64,000 nt of DNA from Lycocorax pyrrhopterus obiensis (Eukaryota > Chordata > Aves > Passeriformes > Paradisaeidae), in the NCBI GenBank assembly GCA_014706295.1, contig JACSVZ010000022.1, forward strand, positions 7,458,830 through 7,522,829. The letters are read 5' to 3'. This document shows, piece by piece, positions 48,190 through 57,985 of this stretch. The notes beneath the pieces were generated by a model. That model had not been told where the DNA came from. It searched no databases and was given only the letters and a program-made list of their open reading frames with translations. How positions within the stretch are numbered: position 1 is the stretch's first letter; the number at the start of each line of letters is the position of its first letter. The position numbers and the translations under genes were made by a program.

Positions 48190-49163
48190 CTGCCAGTGGA
48201 TAAAATGACTGAGTCACCACTTTGTGCATTTTGCATTTGCCTGTGGGGTGGCAGAGCCAAGGCCATCATGAACATATCAAGGAACCACAACAAAGGCCCA
48301 AAACACAAACACTGGGACTTAACCTCAAAGCCTGTGCCGCAGCCCGATGAGGTGACAGCCAGCAAGATTCATACCAAGGGACCTCAAAGCCTTACCAACC
48401 TCGGTCCTACTTTAACCACATCAGAGGCATGCACCTCACGCAGCTCTGGATCAGGGGAGAGGGTGTAAGGGAAAGGTAGAAGTGACCAAAGGACTGATTT
48501 CCTCTTTCCACAGTGAATTTATCACAGTAAACGTAAAAAAAAAAACCCAGAAAAAATATGCTCAGGGTTATCAAACTCAGCAAAGCTGCAGTGGAAGACA
48601 GCAGCACTAAGTGCACAAGGGAAGGCAGAGTGGCTCCTTCCCTAAATCACCTTGTGTGTCTTTGAGCCAAAATGCCTGTTTTGCCTTGTTTCAGCAGGTC
48701 AGGGTGGTTGGCAGCCCATTCCCGACACGGGCACCATTTCCCTGCGGCGATGGCAGTGCCACCACAGCGCTCCCGAGCCTTGGCTTTGGCCCATACCTGC
48801 TCTCACGGAATTGCCTGAGCACTGACGTGCTGTCAGTGACTGTATTTCCCTGTTTCTCATGCTTTCTAAACATCCTGCTTTTTAGCCTAAGAAAATTTCT
48901 GTCAGGAAAAAAACTGTCTCTGGTTGATCAGAAGGACCACTGTGTTTGGGCTTTTCACACCTCTGTCTTTGGGACAATTTTTTTTGCCAAAAGGTCATTT
49001 ATACCCCGTGTGGTGATTAGCTAAACACCAGGTGATCACCAGCACGGGGATGCTGATGCTGGTGTAATTTTGCTGCTTAATTTTAGCTTGATCAGGGTCA
49101 TCCCTATGCTGCCAGCAGAGGCATGGGGGCATTTAATATGACTTGGGCATCAGGGCTCTGTGG

Positions 49164-49200
49164 CTAGCTCCAGGTTTGTTTGCCTACCTCCAGGTTTGTT
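49164..49200 (+). repeat. Tandem duplication, period 20
   Basis: CTAGCTCCAGGTTTGTT and CTACCTCCAGGTTTGTT lie in tandem with one difference. Confidence 0.85.
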
Positions 49201-49724
49201 CACTTTGGCTGATGTCATGGGGTTTTTTTTAGGGATAGACAGCAGAAAGGCTGAAATGTACTCATCCACTCTTCAAGCAGAGGACGGGACTGTATCAGTG
49301 TGTCTTTTAAAATATCCTGGCCTGTTTGGCTTGTAATAGCCTTGTAGTAAAAAGATTTTTCATTCTTGGCCCTGATGCAAAAGGGAAATGGGTTCCTATT
49401 TGCATTGTCCCCACAGTGTTTGTGTAATTAATGTATGTGGGGGTTCTTCCTCCCCCACACTCTCCCAAGGTAAAAAATGACCTTGTCAAAACTTAGATTA
49501 CAAAATCTTAGTTACTAAGCAATGGGTAGGGCCCCACTGGGATGGCATCCTGGCTCCTGAAATGGTATGTATAGTAAAAACTAATAAAAATGGTGTCAGA
49601 GGCTCTCAGACTTCCAAGTCCCCTGCTGTGTGACCCCCTGATCCCAATTTATTAGCTAAACCCAGGGAAGCAGACAAACCTTTCTGGCTCCAGACTGTAG
49701 GCTCCAAGAAATCAAATAATGTGA

Positions 49725-49750
49725 GCTCCAGAGCAGTGGCTCCAGAGCAG
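49725..49750 (+). repeat. Tandem duplication, period 14
   Basis: GCTCCAGAGCAG occurs twice with a TG spacer. Confidence 0.8.
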
Positions 49751-50863
49751 GAGGGAAGGAAATCCTCATGGAAAACAGGGGGCTGAGTGTAGGGCTGAAG
49801 GGAGCTGCTGACAAGAGCCATCTGAGCGGGATAGGAAAGGGAAACTCTCTCTGTGATATCTTCGTACCTCGACGTTCAGATGCTTTAAACATGTCAGGGA
49901 GGAAGTGCAGGGAGGGGGTGGGGAGAGCAGGGCTTGTAAGGAGGCAACCAGCCAAAGTTGTTTCCTTTCATGTGTTAGTAGTGCCTTCGCTCCGAGATCA
50001 CCTTGTGCTGGTGACGGAGGATTTAGCAGCTGGGGGTGGCAGATGGAGTGGCAAAGAATGTGCCCTGTGGGTCAGAGGGGGATGTGCCTTCCCCCTTCCT
50101 GCTCCCCAGCTGCAAGAATTTTCTCTTGAAAGCAATAAAGGTGGTGCAGCTCATCATGTTGCTGCTCCCCCCCTGGATTTCCTCTTTGGTGTGTGATACA
50201 CATAGCAATTAAAGCATGTTGCACAGGGGGAGTGGGATTTTTTTTTTCCTTCTCTTTTTTTTTTTTTCTCCTCCTGAAGAGCTGCCAAAGCAAAGTGATA
50301 TTGATGAGGATGGCTCGCTTCGATTAGCGGAGGCTGGCTACGGAACAGCCACCTCCAGCCTGTTTCCCTCCCCCTCTTCTGCCTCGGACAAGAAACTTCA
50401 ATATTTTCTCTGCTTTCAGTTGTCTGTCTGTTCTGCACCTCTAATCTATGCCCAAATCGAGCTTAAGTAGGGGTAAGAAGCGTAACAATAACTCTCCTTG
50501 TTAAATGCCAGCCATTGCATTTGGAGTGCTTTGGCTTCCCAAGGGTGATGTTATCAGGAGAAGGCATTGCACTTTTGTAAAAAGGCATGATTATGCAGTA
50601 AAACAGTTAATGATGGAAATGAAGGGATGAAGACCATGTGGAGCTATGGCAGCAGGGGAGGCCTGTCCCATTTGCCAACTCTTTATTCAGGTCTAATTTG
50701 CTGTTTGGAAACTTTATTTGGGGTCCCTGAGCCCACAGTTTCTCCTACTCAGTGACCTAAATTTTTGTGTCTAAGAGCAGACAAAAAGACAGGCCCATGG
50801 TTTTATCTGCCTTCATGACTTCTGGCTTGCACGAAAAGGGGTTGTGGTTTTATTCCTGCTTAC

Positions 50864-50889
50864 CTGGAGGTGTCTTGGAGAGATACTTT
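50864..50889 (-). other. Microexon-like segment on the minus strand
   Basis: Read on the minus strand, the acceptor tract TCTGTCCTGGTCTTACTTCAG leads into 26 bases that end ACCTCCAG before the strong donor GTAAGCAGG. Both splice signals are better than the window average. At 26 bases it would shift the reading frame, so a coding role needs matching flanking exon phases. No transcript support is available. Confidence 0.12.
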
Positions 50890-53800
50890 CTGAAGTAAGA
50901 CCAGGACAGATAACAAATTTGGGGGCTGGAAAAACATGTGTGTACAGGCAGCTTTTCTCCTTCATGCTACGAGGAAGCAAGGCTGCAGCTCTATAAATCT
51001 GGGGTTTCCTGGTTCTGTGTCGTTTCTTTTTAAATCACTGCCAGGGTGATCAGTTTAAACACCCATATCATTTGCATTTTTCATAGTCAAACACAGGAAT
51101 TTTTGGAGCGTTGTCTAAAGGAAAAAAATATAACGTCTCTTCCTCTCCCACTTCTTAGCTGTGATCAGTGCGAGTCTGAGAGCAAGCAGAGGTCCTTGGT
51201 AGAGTATCAAGAAATGCTTTCTCCCCTGGATACACACTACAGCCTAGAGCTGTCTCCAGGCTTGGCTCAGGTTTTGCTGCTGATACCTAAAGGAACCTGA
51301 AATGTCCTCGGTGATCTGGAGTTTGGTGTTTGCCTCTCTGCTGTGCAGTGAAATAGGTGGGATTGTATTGAGGGAAAGGTGGGTGGTGAAGGGGCTGCTT
51401 CCCCAGGGGCAGAGCCTGGGATGGAGAGGAGCATGGCTGGAAATGATGCTGCACCTGCACTTCCCTAGGGCTGGGGCTTTCCACTCCTCCCAGTGAGGCT
51501 GTGGCCCTGGATGCTGTGGTTCCTACACCCATGTGCTGTGTCCATGTGACTGAAAACAGAGGTGGAAGCACGGTCCCAAACAGGTTGGCTTCCTCCTGCA
51601 CGCACTTCAGTAGGAAGCAGCCTCAAACCTGAACTAGTAAGAGTCACCCTGCTTGAGGGCTTGTGTTGGTGAGGGTGTGAGGCATCAGCTGGCTGCTGGT
51701 CTGGGGGCAGTTGCACAGTGCAGCCACGTCCTCCAAGTGCTTGCTGAGGCTTGGGAAGGTGAAGGCAGCTCCTTCGGATGAGTGCTGTTGTGCAGCTTGG
51801 TTGTGTGGATACTCAGTACCCACAGTTCAAGAGCAGCAGGCCTTTTGCCTCCCTCACATGTGTGCTGAATCAGCCCAGGGGTGGAGAGTCTGAGTTCTCC
51901 ATAACGTGGATCCCCCATAACCTTGGGCAAGTTGCCTTCGCTGCACAGCCCTCACCATTTGTGGCTGAGCTATCACTTTTCTCAAGATAAGCTGGAATTG
52001 TGTGTGTTGTTGGATGACTTTTATCTTGCCATCACAGCCAGTGTGCACTTTCACTGTAAAATGAACTGCTTTGCTTTATGACTTGCATGTGAGGAGGGAT
52101 TATTTTGCAAGAGGTCACGGGTGAGTGAGAGAAGTTATGATCAAGTTGTGCCCTCTGGAATATGCTGTGGGATGAAGATTTGGAGAGTGATATTTTCACT
52201 TTTCTTCCTTTCCCTTTTTTGATGTTGATTCAGAGCAGAAATGACCTTGGTCATTTTGTGTCAGCAAAGATGCCGAGCAGATCTGAAACAAAAGGAGAAA
52301 AGCAAGTCACTGTTTCAAGTGCATTTGTGGTTCAGTTGAATGAAAGCCCAGTGTTGCCAACTCATGATTTGATCATCAGTGCTGCAATGCATAGTCCTTT
52401 CCTATAGCTCCAGGTCTTGAGTTACAAAAGGTCTTAAAATACACTCTATTCACCACCACCCCACCTTTCCCTACAGGTTTCATGATTTCAAAGAAAATAT
52501 GGGAAACATGACCTCAGTGCACCCTCAGGACTGAGGTGGTGGAAAGCAATGGATTAAAAACTGGCACAGACTGTGAAGTAAAGAGATGGTGATATACAGT
52601 TCATATAAAAAGATAAAAAAAGAAAAAAAAGAAAAGTGATTTCACTGTTGTTGGGTCAAATTTTGAGCAATACAAGAGAAGTTCCTGGATTTGGGATCTG
52701 AAAAGGAGCTTCAAGTCATCCATTAGTAGCTCCATGGATTGTGCTAAGTGGGTGGGAGCTGAGTTTGCAGAAGAGTCACGGGATCTGCATGGCAGATGTG
52801 AAGGCAGGGGAGCAGCTTTTGTGAATTTTTACCAGCGCTGTGGTCTTGGCCACGTTTGTATAAATCCAGAGGAATACAGTTGTCTTGTGTAAACCAATGA
52901 TTTCTTACTATTACCAAATCAAAAAACGTGAAAAGAGATCATCTTGTGTCTGCCTCTAACTTAAAGTGACAGTAAGAGTTTTTGGTTTTCTCTCTTTTTT
53001 TCCTAATTTCTTTTTGGGTGAGGGTGGAAAAACCTTTTAAATCTCTGTGCATAGTGGGACACTGAATTGTCCTTGCTGGCACCAAAACTGGTCTGTGCAT
53101 AAATGAAGGGAATACTTTACTTGATACTATCAGTGCTGTTGGATATTTGTGAGCAGGGAGAACATCCCCACATAGAAAATGCGTTAATTGGTGCATCAGT
53201 TACTACTTTAGGAGATCTGAAACTTGCACTTGGATTTGGAACTGCAGCAAATGCTGTAGTCAGTCCTACAAAGCCAGTGAACAAACTAATGCTCCAGCGG
53301 GAATGAAAAATCTCCTGCTCCCATTCCTGACCTTGAGAACAGGTTTGGGAGCAGGAAAGGTGTTTTGTCTCTTCCTTCTGTGTCAGTTGGTCCAGTAAAG
53401 AGATTTCCTTGGGAAGGAAAAAGATGTATTCTGTAGTCAGTAAGTTATGGGCTGGTTTCTGGAGGGCAGTGAAGGTCAAGGTTGGGTTAGACTCCATCAG
53501 GGATACTTGCCAGGGTACATTTGCTGACAGTGATTGGAGCTGTCAATGAGAATGACACTGGGGAGCGTCCACCGGTATGTTTAAAACATGCTCTGTGAAT
53601 TCAGATGTGAAGGAGGCCAGAGAAGATGTAAAAGACATGGAAGGGACATGGGAGCTCCTCCCTAAGGTGAGATTTTTGGATGCAATGACCTGTTTCTGTC
53701 AAGCTGTGTTAAAGTAAATAGGTTAATAACTGTTTTGGTTTTTACCATTAATGCTGCCTTTGATTAGCACTTATATCTACCATAGAGTGACCAAAGGACT

Positions 53801-54946
53801 GGTCAGAGGTGAATTTAGCAAAGAAAAATAATAATTCAGTGAATCCACCCTAATTTCAGTGTAACCCGACAGATTTTGCAGGATTGTTGTTGCCACTACA
53901 AAGCCAAGGTAGGGTTGATCCCTCCTGCCAGTGTGTGAGACAATGATTTGGGGTATGGAAGCAACCAGGTGTGATGCTCCTGTGATGGGACTGCCTCTCA
54001 AATGCTGCTGAGTTCCTGGGAGCACAGCAGAGCACATCCTGCCTCGTGGATGCCAAATACCCTCTTTTGCTTTGGGGTGGGAGGCAAAAAGGCCAAAGGG
54101 CTCTACCCTGTTCTGGGAGTTTGTTTCTGCTGCATTTTTGGTTTTAAATATCAGCTTCTCTGTTTTAAGAGAGAACAGCTGTCTTGGCTTAGTTGGCCAG
54201 GTTTTCTTATACTGAGCCTAATTTATGAGAAGATAAGGAATCCCTGGTCTGTGCAGTTCCCTCTAGTTCAAACGTAAGGGATAAAGCCAAAAGGCAAAGC
54301 TGAGCTTGGGGAAGACAGAAAAGCAGTTTCAATGCCATCATGTTGTCTCTCCACAAACAATGCACCTCATAGTCCAGTCAGAACCCACCACCTTCCTAAA
54401 GGGAGTGTGTGTGAGAGGCAGAGAGCTGGAAAGATGAGAGGGGCAGAAAAGCCCAAAACAGGGCAAAAATAAATACTGTTTTTTCAAAGCCTGAAGGGGA
54501 TGGAGCATGTAGTAGTCAGGTTATCAAGCCTTGGATCTATAAATAAAGGTACCATGTTTATTCCCTTTGGGGCCCCATTGTCAAAGAGGCTTTCCCCCCC
54601 CGGCCTTGACAGCCAGAGGAGATAGACGTGGTTTGTCTGGGAACAAAGTATGTGCCCCTTTCCCAGGGCCTGACACAGCTGTGGGGATGTGGGTATGACA
54701 GGGAAAGGTGCACTTCAAATGGACCTTTTCGGGCAGTGAACTCATTGTCACTTCAAAGAATCAGATGATTTACTGTGTCTGTTTATGGGCAGAAAGTAAC
54801 ATCTTTATCTTTCTGTGGTGTGCTTAGGAGAGACATAACAGCCTGGTCATGTGCTGGAAAGAAATGACTCATTTCATATTGGGTCTAAGTGAAACTAATG
54901 TATTACTCATTTTTATGCAACTCTAGTAAATTGTACTTATTAAAAA
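50890..54946. other. No gene seen
   Basis: Unique DNA with one MIR-like scrap near 51930 and an A/G-rich run at 52608-52637. The 51300-51900 part is GC-richer, with overlapping but unrecognised open frames on both strands. An eight-C run lies at 54594-54601. Confidence 0.5.
51900..51965 (+). mobile_element. MIR-like SINE fragment
   Basis: The stretch CATAACCTTGGGCAAGTTGC, then CTTCGCTGCACAGCCCTCA resembles the MIR core segment GTGACCTTGGGCAAGTTACTTAACCTCTCTGTGCCTCAG. Eleven consecutive core bases (CCTTGGGCAAG) are intact. The flanking parts of the SINE are not recognisable. Confidence 0.5.
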
Positions 54947-54975
54947 GGGGGGGGGGAGGGGAGGGTGGAGGAGGG
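54947..54975 (+). repeat. G-rich tract with G-quadruplex motif
   Basis: The tract has G-runs of 10, 4, 3 and 3 bases, with loops A, A and TGGAGGA. This satisfies the standard four-run quadruplex pattern on the + strand. It follows a short A run and no gene is nearby. It is the strongest such motif in the window. Confidence 0.85.
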
Positions 54976-56999
54976 ACTATTACCTAAAGTCTAACCAAGA
55001 TGTACTAGAAAATTAATTTAGAAATATGGTTGACCTCAGCTTCCTCATAATGAAAATCTGCTGACAAACCTTGTGATTTTGTTACTCTTTTTAAAGCAGC
55101 CCTTGGGATTGCTGGTAGTTCAGGTGTCAGGACCAGTTACTCATTCAGATCCCGGCTGGATGATTTTTCCATTGTTCTTCCAAAGAAAGACTTCATATTC
55201 AGTCATCCTTTGGGCTTTCTGCACTGCCTGTTGCTAGAGGATCTGAGTTCAGCCCCATTGCTGAGGTCTGCTGGTGGGGTGTGAAAGAGCTCTGCAGGCT
55301 GCTGAGCTGTGAGCATGGCTTCAGCAGCTCTGAACATGGGGATTGCTGCTCCTGATGATGCTGAAATCCTGTGATGTGTCCATGTGCCAGGTTAGGCTGA
55401 TGTCTGCCTCACAGCCCCTCATGGATCTTCTGCTGACTGTCCTCTGCTTAGAGCAAATAAAACCCCTTCTCCTTTCCAGCACTACTTATCATTGAATTCT
55501 GATTAACTGCAGTGCCATATCCAGAGGAGGCAGGAAAATGGCAGCACTTTTCAATTAGAGTATCCAGAACAACCTTGTCACCTCTTTCACAATCATTGCT
55601 TTTATTTTCAAAGGTTAAGATCATTTTCAGCAGCACTGAGAGCCATTTTCCTTCAGTGCATATGCACAGAAGCCCCTCACACTGCAAAGCTGAGACTCAG
55701 ATCACCAAGAGTGATCTCTGTGTTCTCTGGTGTCCCTTTTTTCCATCAATGATTTCCATCCATATCTGCTGAGTTCTCAGAATGGCAGATCTGTTCTGCC
55801 TGGGAATGGCAAACTTCTGGGCATTTTAACCTCCTCCTCCTCCCTCTCTCTCTGTGAAGTTTATGGAGTTGGGATGGAGCTGGTGGCTTGGTCACAGGGG
55901 TATGAAATGGGGTGGCATCTACTCTGCTCTCCAGTAGCTACACCACAAGGGAGCAACCAGACATTACCTGATGTGGATTTTGGTGAGAATTGAACTTAGA
56001 GAAGGGACTAAGAAGAATGGATATGATATTTCATATTAGGGAATTGGTTTTATCTGTGCTTTTTTATGGGGTTTGTGTGTTTATATTCTAAATCACTCTT
56101 TTGGCCATTGAAAACAAAGGAGCCTGGGAGCAAGCAAAGCAGCTAAAGAATTGGAGTGATTCTGGCTGGTTTAAGGAGTGGGCAGACCCTTCTCTGAAAC
56201 TGAAGAGATCTAATCCTTGTCCTTCAGTCAGGTAAGCTGAAAAAAGCACTTGTGCTTCTGGGAACAAGCACTGAAAGCAAACCTAAGCAGAACCCTCAGA
56301 GCCCTCCAGCTCAAGAGGTTTCAATAGATTTGTCTTAGTGACTGTGTGAGAGATACTGGTTAGGAAGCACCTGGAAACTTATCTAATTTTCCCAGCTATT
56401 CCGGTTCATCTAATGAAAGGTCTTATTTCTGCCTACACACACTCCTTAGACCCTCGGTGTTGAAGCAAAGCACTGCAAGAAAAATATTTACAAGACAAAA
56501 TGGAGATATGGTTTCCTCCTGTTGTCGGTTCCAACTTTACCCCAGTTCTCAGAGGACTATGAAATGTTGTGCTTTATTAATGCCTAAGTAATGATGGAAA
56601 AAACGTTATTTTCATTTTTCAGGATTTTGTATTCACTTTGCACGTTGTCAGTTGAAAAAATGGCTGAGGTTTGCTGGCAGAGAAACTCTGGTGTGTTTTC
56701 AAAGGCCTTGGTGTGTAGCATAGTGCTTTTGGTATATATTAAAAGAAAATCAGATTTTCATTGTTGCATTTCTAATTAAAAGCTCAGTGAAATATAGGAG
56801 GTTTTACAGCAGAAATTAAAAGTAAATAAGAAAAGGATTATAGCCATAGAAAGAAGCTGTGGAGACCTAAGCAAAGTGAAACCAGAGTTCACCAAATTCC
56901 CTGCATCTTTATGAAAATCACATCTATGAGTCAGCAAAACAAGCTCCTCTCTCATCTAAAACTGTTCATCTTGGCCATGTTCACAGCCGTGGTGCTTCC
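54976..56999. other. No gene seen
   Basis: Unique DNA. Near 56231 the sequence CCTTGTCCTTCAGTCAG is joined directly to GTAAGC, a second AG/GT junction with a moderate pyrimidine tract. A weaker CTCF-like string lies near 55943 with four mismatches in the core. Confidence 0.5.
55828..55856 (+). repeat. CCT/CT simple repeat
   Basis: ACCTCCTCCTCCTCC then CTCTCTCTCTG is a short pyrimidine microsatellite. Confidence 0.8.
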
Positions 57000-57135
57000 A
57001 AGCCCGAGCAAGGCGGGGCTGAGGCGGGCACAGGACTCAGCTCTCTCCCAGTCCGGGGTTTGGGGCTGGGCCCGAGCACACGGCTGCTCTCGACGCTTGC
57101 GTGGAGCGATGCCGGTCGTGGCCATGGGAGCTGTG
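57000..57135. promoter_or_regulatory. Small CpG-dense patch
   Basis: About a dozen CpG dinucleotides fall within 135 bases, six of them between 57089 and 57120 (around CTCGACGCTTGCG and ATGCCGGTCGTGG). The rest of the window is CpG-poor. It is too short for a classical CpG island and has no TATA box or clear promoter core. It could be an orphan regulatory element or part of an exon. Confidence 0.3.
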
Positions 57136-57873
57136 GATGGAGCTCTCTGCCTCACGTGCCTGGCTGATTAATCAGGAGATGCTCTGCACGAGCCCAGGGC
57201 TGCAGCTCATCCAAACCCCTGGCATGGACTGTGCTCACCCCCTCGCTCACCCCCTCGCTCGCACACACAAACAGGGGCAGCTCTGGCAGTCAGAGCTGTG
57301 AGTGGCTGGTGGGATTTTGCATTCTGGTTGTGGCTAGAATTGCACCAACCCTTTGTAAATTTATTTATTTACTTTCATTTTTTTTACAATGCTGTGGAAT
57401 TACTCCAGGCATCTGACTTCCTCTGTCAGCCTTTCCTTGGCAATGCAGCCTCACCTCCCCAGGATTGTGACTCAGGATGCTTGTCTTGCTGGCTAAGGCT
57501 TTCTCTCCCTTCCTCCATTTCATCATACACCCTTTCCCTCCCTCCTAGCTCCTGCTCTCTGGCATGTTTAGCAGCAGAGCTCGTTGAAAAACACAACCAT
57601 CTTCTTCGGTGTTGATCCTCTTTTGACATTCCCTGACCCGCTCCTCCGAGCCGCCCTTCCCTGAGCAGAATCCCAAACAAGCTCCTTCGCCCGCTAATGC
57701 AGCATTAAGACCATGAGCACTCGAATCCCTGAGATCTCTCCTTCCTCACAGAGGTTAAAGAGAATCATTTTTGAAAACTTGAGCTTTCTGCCAAGTTAAA
57801 AGGGAGGAGATCAATGGGATCTGTGCAGCCCTGACACAGTGCCCCGGAGGTCACGAGCCCTTCCAGCACTGTC
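57136..57873. other. No gene seen
   Basis: Pyrimidine-rich patches around 57480-57560 give Ser-rich frames on both strands, none recognised. CpG frequency stays slightly raised to about 57700. Confidence 0.5.
57233..57260 (+). repeat. Tandem duplication, period 13
   Basis: GCTCACCCCCTC occurs twice in tandem, then CTCGCTCG. It is adjacent to the CpG-dense region. Confidence 0.8.
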
Positions 57874-57985
57874 TGAATCACAGAGCTGGTTAGGTTGGAA
57901 AAGAACTCTAAAATCATAGAGCCCAACTGTTAATCTAGCACTGCCAATTACACCATTAAACCATGTCCCTAAGTGCCACATGTGC
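57874..57985 (-). mobile_element. CR1 LINE fragment, reverse orientation
   Basis: Read on the + strand this begins 'GAATCACAGAGCTGGTTAGG', continues TTGGAAAAGAACTCTAAAATC and reaches ACCATGTCCCTAAGTGCCAC. That is the reverse complement of a CR1 3' end. The similarity stops near 57985, so only about 110 bases of the element remain. It is more diverged than the other two CR1 copies. Insertion polarity is minus. Confidence 0.85.

Larger units (their letters stand above)
47291..50863. other. No gene seen apart from the minus-strand terminal-exon-like segment
   Basis: A locally CpG-rich stretch lies at 48720-48780 inside the + frame 48611-49024 (137 codons). The + frame 49768-50196 (142 codons) is also open. 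Neither is recognised. A T run at 50239-50268 precedes unique sequence. Confidence 0.5.

Noticed and set aside
49768..50196. 142-codon open frame on the + strand
   Set aside because: Partly overlaps other open frames and matches no family; expected by chance.
55943..55957. CTCF-like string CCACAAGGGAGCAA
   Set aside because: About four core mismatches; not better than expected background.
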